Positions 25,255-37,700 of a DNA stretch of 64,000 bases are shown one piece after another (the first letter of the stretch is position 1; each line of letters starts with the position of its first letter). Source of the stretch: Lepidurus packardi (Eukaryota > Arthropoda > Branchiopoda > Notostraca > Triopsidae); NCBI GenBank assembly GCA_023053545.1, contig JAKZAN010000047.1:310001-374000 (forward strand). The letters run 5' to 3'. The notes under the pieces were generated by a model. That model was not told the origin of the DNA, ran no database searches, and was given only the letters and a program-made list of their open reading frames with translations. The position numbers and the translations under genes are program-made.

Positions 25255-26005
25255 GATTAATTAATTCCCTACGGACTTAATTAATTCCTTACGGACATTA
25301 CTAATTCATTAAAGACTTAATTAATTTATTACGGACTTAAATAATTCATTACGGACATAATTAATTCCGTACGGACTTAATTAATTCATTACGGACTTAA
25401 TTAATTTATTACGGACTTAATTAATTAACTAGGGACTACATTAATTCCTTAGGGACTTAATTAATTCCATACGGACTTAATTAAAAACCTACGGACTTAA
25501 TTAATTAATTACGGACTTAATTAATTCCTTACGGACTTAATTAATTCCTTACGGACTTCATTAAGTCCTTACGGATTTAATTAATTCATTACGGACTTAT
25601 TTAATTCCTTACGGACTTAATTAATTAACTAGGGAATTCATTACGGACCCAATTAATTCCTTAAGGACTTAATTGATTCCTTACGGACTTAATAAATTCC
25701 CTACGGATTTAATTAAGTAATTACGGACTTTATTAATTCCTTAGGGGCTTTATTAATTCCTTAGGGACTTAATTAATTCCTTACGGACTTCATTAAGTCC
25801 TTACGGATTTAAGTCCTTACGTCCTTAGGGACTTTATTAATTCCTTATGGACTTTATTAATTCCTTAGGGACTTAATTAATTCCATACGGACTTAATTAA
25901 TTCCTTAGGGACTTCATTAATTAATTACGGACTTTATTAATTCCTTAGGGACTTAATTAATTTCTTACGGACTTAATTATTTCCTTACGGACTTAATAAT
26001 ACGGA
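25255..26005 (-). repeat. Satellite B, reverse-oriented block with degenerate units
   Basis: 20 bp units in the sense TTAATTCCTTACGGACTTAA, the complement of the main array. Many carry AGGGACT in place of ACGGACT, or lost bases, so this block is more diverged than the rest. It directly abuts satellite A. Confidence 0.88.
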
Positions 26006-26102
26006 TGAATAAATATTTAAATATATGAATATAATAAAATATATGAATGTATGAATATATATATGAATGAATATATATATTAATAAATATATGAATGAAT
26101 AT
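26006..26102. repeat. AT-rich spacer between inverted satellite B blocks
   Basis: About 97 bp of irregular ATATGAAT/TGAATGAAT repeats without satellite units. It separates the reverse block from the forward block, so it is the centre of an inversion. Confidence 0.75.
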
Positions 26103-29100
26103 TTCCTTACTTAATTAATTCAGTCCGTAGGGAATTAATTAAGGGAGTAGGGAATTAGGTAATTAACTAAGTCCGTAGGGAATTAATTAAGTCCCTAAAG
26201 AATTAATTAAGTCCGTAAGGAATTAATTCAGTACGTAATAAATTAATTAAGTCTGTAAGGAATAAATTCAGTCCGTAAGGAAATAATTCATTAAGTAAGG
26301 AACTAATTCAGTAAGTAAGGAATTCCTTCAGTCTGTAAGTTATTAATTAAGTCCGTAAGGAATGAAGTTCGTAAGGAATTAATTCCGTAAAGAAATTAAT
26401 TCAGTCCGTAAGGAATTAATTCAGTCCGTAATGAATTAAGTCCGTAAAGAAATTAATTCAGTCCGTAAGGAATTAATTAAGTCCGTAATGAATTAATTCA
26501 GTCCGTAATAAATTAATTAAGTCTGTAAGGAATTATTTCAGTCCGTAATAAATTAATTAAGTCCGTAAGGAATTGATTCAGTCCGTAAGGAATTAATTCA
26601 GTCCGTAAAGAACTAATTAAGTCCGTAAGGAATTAGTTAAGTCTGTAAGGAAATAATTCAGTCCGTAAGGAATTAATTCATTCCGTAAGGAATTATTTAC
26701 GTCCGTAAGGATTCAATTCAGTCCGTAAGGAGTTAATTAAGCCTGTAAGGAATTAATTAAGTCCGTAATGAATTAATTCAGTCCGTAATAAATTAATTAA
26801 GTCTGTAAGGAATTAATTCAGTCCGTAAGGAATTAATTCATTCCGTAAGGAATTATTTACGTCCGTAAGGAATTAATTCATTCCCAAAGGAATCAATTCA
26901 GTCCGTAAGGTATGTATTCAATCCGTAAGGAATTAATTCAGTACGTAATAAATTAATTAAGTCTGTAAGGAATAAATTCAGTCCGTAAGGAAATAATTCA
27001 GTCCGTAAGGAATTAATTCAGTCCGTAAGGAATTACTTCAGTCCGTAATTAATTAATTCAGTCCGTAAGGAATTAATTCATTCCGTAAGGAATTAATTCA
27101 GTCCGTAAGGAATTAATTCATTAAGTAAGGAACTAATTCAGTAAGTAAGGAATTCATTCAGTCTGTAAGTTATAAATTAAGTCCTTAAGGAATGAAGTTC
27201 GTAAAGCGATTAAGTCCGTAAAGAAATTAATTCAGTCCGTAAGGAATTAATTCAGTCCGTAATGAATTAAGTCCGTAAAGAAATTAATTCAGTCCGTAAG
27301 GAATTAATTAAGTCCGTAATGAATTAATTCAGTCCGTAATAAATTAATTAAGTCTGTAAGGAATTATTTCAGTCCGTAATAAATTAATTAAGTATGTAAG
27401 GAATTAATTCAGTCCGTAAGGAATTAATTCATTCCGTAAGGAATTATTTACGTCCGTAAGGAATTAATTCATTCCCAAAGGAATTAATTCAGTCCGTAAG
27501 GTATGAATTCAATCCGTAAGGAATTAATTAAGTCCGTAAGGAATTAATTCAGTACGTAATAAATTAGTTAAGTCTGTAAGGAATAAATTCCTTCCGTAAG
27601 GAAATAATTCAGTCCGTAAGGAATTAATTCATTCCGTAAGGAATTAATTCATTCCGTAAGGAACTAATTCAGTAAGTATGGAATTCATTCAATCCTACTG
27701 AATTTATTCAATCCTTAAGGAATTAATTAATTCCGTAAGGAATTTATTAAGTCCGTAATAAAATAATTCAGTCCGTAAGGAATTAATTCAGTCCGTAATG
27801 AATTAATTCAGTCCGCAAGGAATTATTTCATTCCAAAAGGAATTAATTCAGTCCGTAAGGAATTAATTCAGTATGTAAGGAATTAATTAAGTCCGTAATG
27901 AATGAATTCATTCCGTAATGAAATAATTCAGTCCGCAAGGAAATAATTCTGTCGGTTAGGAATTAATTAAGTCTGTAAGTAATTAATTCAGTCCGTAAGA
28001 AATTAATTCAGTCTGTAATGAATTAATTCAGTCCGTAATGAATTATTAAGTCCGTAAGGATTTAATTCAGTCCGTAAGGAATTAATTCAGTATGTAAGGA
28101 ATTAATTAAGTCCGTAATGAATTAATTCAGTCCGTAATGAAATAATTCAGTCCGTAAGGAAATAATTCTGTCCGTTAGGAATTAATTAAGTCTGTAAGTA
28201 ATTAATTCAGTCCGTAAGAAATTAATTCAGCCCGTAAGGAATTAATTCAGTCCGTAAGGAATTAATTTATCCGTTAGGAATTAATTCAGTCCGTCAGGAA
28301 TGAATTCAGCACGTAAAGAATTAATTCAGTCCGTAATTGATTAATTAAGTCCATAAGGAATGAATGAATTCCGTAATAAATTAATTCAGTCCGTAAGGAA
28401 TTGATTCAGTCCGTAAGGAATTAATTCAGTCCGTAAGGAACTAATTAAGTCCGTAAGGAATTAGTCAAGTCTGTAAGGAATTAATTCAGCCCGTAAGGAA
28501 TTAATTCATTCCGTAAGGAATTATTTACGTCCGTAAATAATCAATTCAGTACGTAAGGAGTTAATTCAATCCGTAAGGAATTAATTCAGTCCGTAAGGAA
28601 TTAATTCAGTCCGTAATGTATTAATTCAGTCCGTAAGAAATTAATTCAGCCCGTAAGGAATTAATTAATTCCCTAAGGAATTAATTTGGTCCGTAAGGAA
28701 TTAATTCATTCCGTTAAGAATTAATTAAGTCCGTAAGGAATTAATTCAGCCCGTAAGGAATTAATTCAGTCCGTAAGGAATTAATTAAGTCCGTAACGAA
28801 TTAACTAAGTCCGTAGGGAATTAATTAAGTCCCTAAGGAATTAATTAAGTCCGTAAGGAATTAATTCAGTACGTAATAAATTAATTAAGTCTGTAAGGAA
28901 TAAATTCAGTCCGTAAAGAAATAATTCAGTCCGTAAGGAATTAATTCAGTCCGTAAGGAATTAATTCATTAAGTAAGGAACTAATTCAGTAAGTAAGGAA
29001 TTCATTCAGTCTGTAAGTTATTAATTAAGTCCGTAAGGAATGAAGTTCGTAAGGGATTAAGTCCGTAAAGAAATTAATTCAGTCCGTAAGGAATTAATTC

Positions 29101-32100
29101 AGTCCGTAATGAATTAAGTCCGTAAAGAAATTAATTCAGTCCGTAAGGAATTAATTAAGTCCGTAATGAATTAATTCAGTCCGTAATAAATTAATTAAGT
29201 CTGTAAGGAATTAATTCAATCCGTAAGGAATTAATTATGTCCGTAAGGAATTGATTCAGTCCGTAAGGAATTAATTCAGTCCGTTAGGAATTAATTCAGT
29301 CCGTCAGGAATTAATTCAGCACGTAAAGAATTAATTCAGTCCGTAATTGATTAATTAAGTCCATAAGGAATGAATGAATTCCGTAATAAATTAATTCAGT
29401 CCGTAAGGAATTGATTCAGTCCGTAAGGAATTAATTCAGTCCGTAAGGAACTAATTAAGTCCGTAAGGAATTAGTCAAGTCTGCAAGGAATTAATTCAGC
29501 CCGTAAGGAATTAATTCATTCCGTAAGGAATTATTTACGTCCGTAAATAATCAATTCAGTCCGTAAGGAGTTAATTCAATCCGTAAGGAATTAATTCAGT
29601 CCGTAAGGAATTAATTCAGTCCGTAATGTATTAATTCAGTCCGTAAGAAATTAATTCAGCCCGTAAGGAATTAATTAATTCCCTAAGGAATTAATTTGGT
29701 CCGTAAGGAATTAATTCATTCCGTTAAGAATTAATTAAGTCCGTAAGGAATTAATTCAGCCCGTAAGGAATTAATTCAGTCCGTAAGGAATTAATTAAGT
29801 CCGTAACGAATTAACTAAGTCCGTAGGGAATTAATTAAGTCCCTAAGGAAATAATTAAGTCCGTAAGGAATTAATTCAGTACGTAATAAATTAGTTAAGT
29901 CTGTAAGGAATAAATTCAGTCCGTAAAGAAATAATTCAGTCCGTAAGGAATTAATTCAGTCCGTAAGGAATTAATTCATTAAGTTAGGAACTAATTCAGT
30001 AAGTAAGGAATTCATTCAGTCTGTAAGTTATTAATTAAGTCCGTAAGGAATGAAGTTCGTAAGGGATTAAGTCCGTAAAGAAATTAATTCAGTCCGTAAG
30101 GAATTAATTCAGTCCTTAATGAATTAAGTCCGTAAAGAAATTAATTCAGTCCGTAAGGAATTAATTAAGTCCGTAATGAATTAATTCAGTCCGTAATAAA
30201 TTAATTAAGTCTGTAAGGAATTAATTCAATCCGTAAGGAATTAATTATGTCCGTAAGGAATTGATTCAGTCCGTAAGGAATTAATTCAGTCCGTTAGGAA
30301 TTAATTCAGTCCGTCAGGAATTAATTCAGCACGTAAAGAATTAATTCAGTCCGTAATTGATTAATTAAGTCCATAAGGAATGAATGAATTCCGTAATAAA
30401 TTAATTCAGTCCGTAAGGAATTGATTCAGTCCGTAAGGAATTAATTCAGTCCGTAAGGAACTAATTAAGTCCGTAAGGAATTAGTCAAGTCTGCAAGGAA
30501 TTAATTCAGCCCGTAAGGAATTAATTCATTCCGTAAGGAATCATTTACGTCCGTAAATAATCAATTCAGTCCGTAAGGAGTTAATTCAATCCGTAAGAAA
30601 TTAATTCAGTCCGTAAGGAATTAATTCAGTCCGTAATATATTAATTCAGTCCGTAAGAAATTAATTCAGCCCGTAAGGAATTAATTAATTCCCTAAGGAA
30701 TTAATTTGGTCCGTAAGGAATTAATTCATTCCGTTAAGAATTAATTAAGTCCGTAAGGAATTAATTCAGCCCGTAAGGAATTAATTCAGTCCGTAATGAA
30801 TTTATTCAATCCTTAAGGAATTAATTAATTCCGTAAGGAATTTATTAAGTCCGTAATAAAATAATTCAGTCCGTAAGGAATTAATTCAGTCCGTAATGAA
30901 TTAATTCAGTCCGCAAGGAATTATTTCATTCCAAAAGGATTTAATTCAGTCCGTAAGGAATTAATTCAGTATGTAAGGAATTAATTAAGTCCGTAATGAA
31001 TTAATTCAGTCCGTAACGAAATAATTCAGTCCGTAAGGAAATAATTCTGTCCGTTAGGAATTAATTAAGTCTGTAAGTAATTAATTCAGTCCGTAAGAAA
31101 TTAATTCAGCCCGTAAGGAATTAATTCAGTCCGTAAGGAATTAATTATGTCCGTAAGGAATTGATTCAGTCCGTAAGGAATTAATTCAGTCCGTTAGGAA
31201 TTAATTCAGTCCGTCAGGAATTAATTCAGCACGTAAAGAATTATTTCAGTCCGTAATTGATTAATTAAGTCCATAAGAAATGAATGAATTCCGTAATAAA
31301 TTAATTCAGTCCGTAAGGAATTGATTCAGTCCGTAAGGAATTAATTCAGTCCGTAAGGAACTAATTAAGTCCATAAGGAATTAGTCAAGTCTGTAAGGAA
31401 TTAATTCAGCCCGTAAGAAATTAATTCATTCCGTAAGGAATTATTTACGTCCGTAAATAATCAATTCAGTCCGTAAGGAGTTAATTCAATCCGTAAGGAA
31501 TTAATTCAGTCCGTAAGGAATTAATTCAGTCCGTAATGTATTAATTCAGTCCGTAAGAAATTAATTCAGCCCGTAAGGAATTAATTAATTCCCTAAGGAA
31601 TTAATTTGGTCCGTAAGGAATTAATTCATTCCGTTAAGAATTAATTAAGTCCGTAAGGAATTAATTCAGCCCTTAAGGAATTAATTCAGTCCGTAATGAA
31701 TGAATTCAGTCAGTAAGGAATGAATTCAATCCGTAAGGAATTAATTCAGTCCGTAAGGAATTAATTCAGTCCGTAAGGAATTAACTCAGTCCGTAAGGTA
31801 TTAATTCAGTCCGTAAGGAATTAATTCAATCCGTAATGAATTAATTCAGTCCGTAAAGAATTAATTCACTCCGTAAGGAATTAATTAAGTCCGTAAGGAA
31901 TTGATTCAGTCCATAAGGAATTAATTCAGTCCACTAATTAATTAATTCAGTACGTAAGGAATTAATTCAGTCCGTAAGGAATTAATCCAGTCCGTAAGGA
32001 ATTAATTCAGTCCTTAAGTAATTAATTCAGTCCGTAAGGAATTAATTCAATCCGTAATGAATCAAATCAGTCCATTAATTAATTAATTCAGTACGTAAAT

Positions 32101-34700
32101 AATTAATTCAGTAGGTAAGGATTTAATTCAGTCCGTAAGGAATTAATTCAGTCCGTAAGGAATTAATTCAGTCCGTAAGGAATTAATTCAGTCCGTAAGG
32201 AATTAATCCAGTCCGTAAGGAATTCATTCAGTAAGTAAGGAATTCAATCGATCCTAAAGAATTAATTCAGTCCGTAAGGAATTAATTCTGTACGTAATGA
32301 ATTATTTCAGTCCGTATTGAATTAATTCAGTTCGCAAGGAATTAATTCAGTCCGTAAGGGATTAATTCAGGCCGTAAGGAATTAATTCAGTCCGTAAGAA
32401 ATTAATTCAATCCGCAAGGAACTAATTCAGTCCGTAAGGAATTAATTCATTCCGTAAGGAATTAATTAATTCGTAAGGAATTAATTAAGTCCGTATAGAA
32501 TTAATTAAGTCCGTAAGGAATTAATTAAGTCCGTAAGGTATTAATTAAGTCCGTTATTAATTAATTAAGTCCATAAGGAACAAATTTAGTCCGTAAGGAA
32601 TTATTTAAGTCCGTGAAGAATTAATTCAGTCCGTAAGGAATTAATTAAGTCCGTAAGGAATTAATTAAGTCCGTAAGGAATTGATTCAGTCCATAAGGAA
32701 TTAATTCAGTCCACTAATTTATTAATTCAGTACGTAAGGAATTAATTCAGTCCGTTAAGAATTAATTAAGTCCGTAAGGAATTAATTCAGCCCGTAAGGA
32801 ATTAATTCAGTCCGTAATGAATTTATTCAATCCTTAAGGAATTAATTAATTCCGTAAGGAATTTATTAAGTCCGTAATAAAATAATTCAGTCCGTAAGGA
32901 ATTAATTCAGTCCGTAATGAATTAATTCAGTCCGCAAGGAATTATTTCATTCCAAAAGGATTTAATTCAGTCCGTAAGGAATTAATTCAGTATGTAAGGA
33001 ATTAATTAAGTCCGTAATGAATTAATTCAGTCCGTAACGAAATAATTCAGTCCGTAAGGAAATAATTCTGTCCGTTAGGAATTAATTAAGTCTGTAAGTA
33101 ATTAATTCAGTCCGTAAGAAATTAATTCAGCCCGTAAGGAATTAATTCAGTCCGTAAGGAATTAATTATGTCCGTAAGGAATTGATTCAGTCCGTAAGGA
33201 ATTAATTCAGTCCGTTAGGAATTAATTCAGTCCGTCAGGAATTAATTCAGCACGTAAAGAATTATTTCAGTCCGTAATTGATTAATTAAGTCCATAAGAA
33301 ATGAATGAATTCCGTAATAAATTAATTCAGTCCGTAAGGAATTGATTCAGTCCGTAAGGAATTAATTCAGTCCGTAAGGAACTAATTAAGTCCATAAGGA
33401 ATTAGTCAAGTCTGTAAGGAATTAATTCAGCCCGTAAGAAATTAATTCATTCCGTAAGGAATTATTTACGTCCGTAAATAATCAATTCAGTCCGTAAGGA
33501 GTTAATTCAATCCGTAAGGAATTAATTCAGTCCGTAAGGAATTAATTCAGTCCGTAATGTATTAATTCAGTCCGTAAGAAATTAATTCAGCCCGTAAGGA
33601 ATTAATTAATTCCCTAAGGAATTAATTTGGTCCGTAAGGAATTAATTCATTCCGTTAAGAATTAATTAAGTCCGTAAGGAATTAATTCAGCCCTTAAGGA
33701 ATTAATTCAGTCCGTAATGAATGAATTCAGTCAGTAAGGAATGAATTCAATCCGTAAGGAATTAATTCAGTCCGTAAGGAATTAATTCAGTCCGTAAGGA
33801 ATTAACTCAGTCCGTAAGGTATTAATTCAGTCCGTAAGGAATTAATTCAATCCGTAATGAATTAATTCAGTCCGTAAAGAATTAATTCACTCCGTAAGGA
33901 ATTAATTAAGTCCGTAAGGAATTGATTCAGTCCATAAGGAATTAATTCAGTCCACTAATTAATTAATTCAGTACGTAAGGAATTAATTCAGTCCGTAAGG
34001 AATTAATCCAGTCCGTAAGGAATTAATTCAGTCCTTAAGTAATTAATTCAGTCCGTAAGGAATTAATTCAATCCGTAATGAATCAAATCAGTCCATTAAT
34101 TAATTAATTCAGTACGTAAATAATTAATTCAGTAGGTAAGGATTTAATTCAGTCCGTAAGGAATTAATTCAGTCCGTAAGGAATTAATTCAGTCCGTAAG
34201 GAATTAATTCAGTCCGTAAGGAATTAATCCAGTCCGTAAGGAATTCATTCAGTAAGTAAGGAATTCAATCGATCCTAAAGAATTAATTCAGTCCGTAAGG
34301 AATTAATTCTGTACGTAATGAATTATTTCAGTCCGTATTGAATTAATTCAGTTCGCAAGGAATTAATTCAGTCCGTAAGGGATTAATTCAGGCCGTAAGG
34401 AATTAATTCAGTCCGTAAGAAATTAATTCAATCCGCAAGGAACTAATTCAGTCCGTAAGGAATTAATTCATTCCGTAAGGAATTAATTAATTCGTAAGGA
34501 ATTAATTAAGTCCGTATAGAATTAATTAAGTCCGTAAGGAATTAATTAAGTCCGTAAGGTATTAATTAAGTCCGTTATTAATTAATTAAGTCCATAAGGA
34601 ACAAATTTAGTCCGTAAGGAATTATTTAAGTCCGTGAAGAATTAATTCAGTCCGTAAGGAATTAATTAAGTCCGTAAGGAATTAATTAAGTCCGTAAGGA
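26103..34700 (+). repeat. Satellite B, forward array with 1.01 and 2.02 kb higher-order units
   Basis: Units of TTAATTCAGTCCGTAAGGAA. The variant CCGTTAAGAA recurs at 28711, 29721 and 30731 (1010 bp apart). The variant TTTATTCAATCCTTAAGG recurs at 30801 and 32822 (2021 bp apart), which makes 30.7-32.7 kb and 32.7-34.7 kb a tandem duplication. The earlier part has less regular spacings: AATGAAGTTC at 26361, 27191, 29039 and 30049. No coding potential. Confidence 0.92.
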
Positions 34701-37700
34701 ATTAATTAAGTCCGTAAGGAATTAATTCAGTCCGTAAGGATTTAATTCAGTCCGTAAGGTATTAATTCAGTCCGTAAGGAATTAATTCAGTCCGTAAGGA
34801 ATTAATTCAGTCCGTAAGGAATAACTTCAGTACGTAAGGAAATAATTCAGTCCGTAAGTAATTAATTCAGTCCGTATGAAATTAATTCAGTCCGTAAGGA
34901 ATTAATTAAGGAATTAATTCAGTCCGTAAGGAATTAATTAAGGAATTAATTCAGTCCGTAAGGAATTAATTCAGTTCGTAAGGAATTATTTCAGTACGTA
35001 AGGAAATAATTTAGTCCGTAAGTAATTAATTCAGTCCGTAAGGAATAACTTCAATTCGTAAGGAAATAATTCAGTCCGTAATGGATTAATTCAGTCCGTA
35101 ATGAATTAATTCAGTCCGTAAGGAATTAATAAAATCCGTACGGAATTAATTCAGACCGTAAGGAATTAATTAAGTACGTAAGGAATTAATTAAGTCCGAA
35201 AGGAATTAATTCAGTCCGTAAGGACTTAATTCAGTCCGTAAGGAACTAATTCAGTCCGTAAGGAATTAATTCAGTCCGTAAGGATTTAATTCAGTCCGTA
35301 AGGTATTAATTCAGTCCGTAAGGAATTAATTCAGTCCGTAAGGAATTAATTCAGTCCGTAAGGTATTAATTCAGTCCGTAAGGAATTAATTCACTCCGTA
35401 AGGAATTAATTCAGTCCGTAAGGAATTAATTAAGGAATTAATTCAGTCCGTAAGGAATTAATTCAGTCCGTAAGGAATTAATTCAGTCTGTAAGGATTTA
35501 ATTAAGTCCGTAATGAATTAATTCAGTCCGTAAGGAATTAATTCAGTCCGTAAGGAATTAATTCAGTACGTAAGGAATTAATTCAGTCTGTAAGGAATTA
35601 ATTCAGTTCGTAAGGAATTAATTATGTCCGTAAGGATTTAATTCAGTCCGTAAGGTATTAATTCAGTCCGTAAGGAATAACTTCAGTACGTAAGGAAATA
35701 ATTCAGTCCGTAAGTAATTAATTCAGTCCGTATGAAATTAATTCAGTCCGTAAGGAATTAATTAAGGAATTAATTCAGTCCGTAAGGAATTAATTCAATC
35801 CGTAAGGAATTAATTCAGTCCATAAGGAATTATTTCAGTACGTAAGGAATTAATTTAGTCCGTAAGTAATTAATTCAGTCCGTAAGGAATAACTTCAGTT
35901 CGTAAGGAAATAATTCAGTCCGTAATGGATTAATTAAGTCCGTAATGAATTAATTCAGTCCGTAAGGAATTAATAAAATCCGTACGGAATTAATTCAGAC
36001 CGTAAGGAATTAATTAAGTACGTAAGGAATTAATTAAGTCCGAAAGGAATTAATTCAGTCCGTAAGGAATTAGTTCAGTCTGTAAGGAACTAATTCAGTC
36101 CGTAAGGAATTAATTCAGTCCGTAAGGATTTAATTCAGTCCGTAAGGTATTAATTCAGTCCGTAAGGAATTAGTTCAGTCCGTAAGGAATTAATTCAGTC
36201 CGTAAGGAATTAATTCAGTCCGTAAGGAATAAGTTCATTACGTAAGGAATTAATTCAGTCCGTAATCGATTAATTAAGTCCGAAATGAATTAATTCAGTC
36301 CGTAAGGAATTAATTAAGGAATTAATTCAGTCCGTAAGGAATTAATTCAGTCCGTAAGGAATTAATTCAGTCCGTAATTAATTAATTCATTCCTTACGGA
36401 ATTAGTTAAGTCCGAAAGGAATTAATTCAGTCCGTAAGGAATTAATTCAGTCCGTAAGGAACTAATTCAGTCCGTAAGGAATTAATTCAGTCCGTAAGGA
36501 TTTAATTCATTCCGTAAGGTATTAATTCAGTCCGTAAGGAATTAATTCAGTCCGTAAGGAATTAATTCAGTCCGTAAGGAATTAATTCAGTCCGTAAGGA
36601 ATTAATTCACTCCGTAAGGAATTAATTCAGTCCGTAAGGAATTAATTAAGGAATTAATTCAGTCCGTAAGGAATTAATTCAGTCCGTAAGGAATTAATTC
36701 AGTCTGTAAGGATTTAATTAAGTCCGTAATGAATTAATTCAGTCCGTAAGGAATTAATTCAGTCCGTAAGGAATTAATTCAGTACGTAAGGAATTAATTC
36801 AGTCTGTAAGGAATTAATTCAGTTCGTAAGGAATTAATTATGTCCGTAAGGATTTAATTCAGTCCGTAAGGTATTAATTCAGTCCGTAAGGAATAACTTC
36901 AGTACGTAAGGAAATAATTCAGTCCGTAAGTAATTAATTCAGTCCGTATGAAATTAATTCAGTCCGTAAGGAATTAATTAAGGAATTAATTCAGTCCGTA
37001 AGGAATTAATTCAATCCGTAAGGAATTAATTCAGTCCATAAGGAATTATTTCAGTACGTAAGGAAATAATTTAGTCCGTAAGTAATTAATTCAGTCCGTA
37101 AGGAATAACTTCAGTTCGTAAGGAAATAATTCAGTCCGTAATGGATTAATTAAGTCCGTAATGAATTAATTCAGTCCGTAAGGAATTAATAAAATCCGTA
37201 CGGAATTAATTCAGACCGTAAGGAATTAATTAAGTACGTAAGGAATTAATTAAGTCCGAAAGGAATTAATTCAGTCCGTAAGGAATTAGTTCAGTCTGTA
37301 AGGAACTAATTCAGTCCGTAAGGAATTAATTCAGTCCGTAAGGATTTAATTCAGTCCGTAAGGTATTAATTCAGTCCGTAAGGAATTAGTTCAGTCCGTA
37401 AGGAATTAATTCATTCCGTAAGGAATTAATTCAGTCCGTAAGGAATAAGTTCATTACGTAAGGAATTAATTCAGTCCGTAATTAATTAATTCATTCCTTA
37501 CGGAATTAGTTAAGTCCATAAGGAATTAATTCAGTCTGTAAGGATTTAATTAAGTCCGTAATGAATTAATTCAGTCCGTACGGAATTAATTCAGACCGTA
37601 AGGAATTAATTAATTACGTAAAGAATTAATTAAGTCCGTAAATAATTAATTCCGTCCGTAAGGAATTAATTAGGTCCGTAAGGAATTAATTCAGTCCGTA

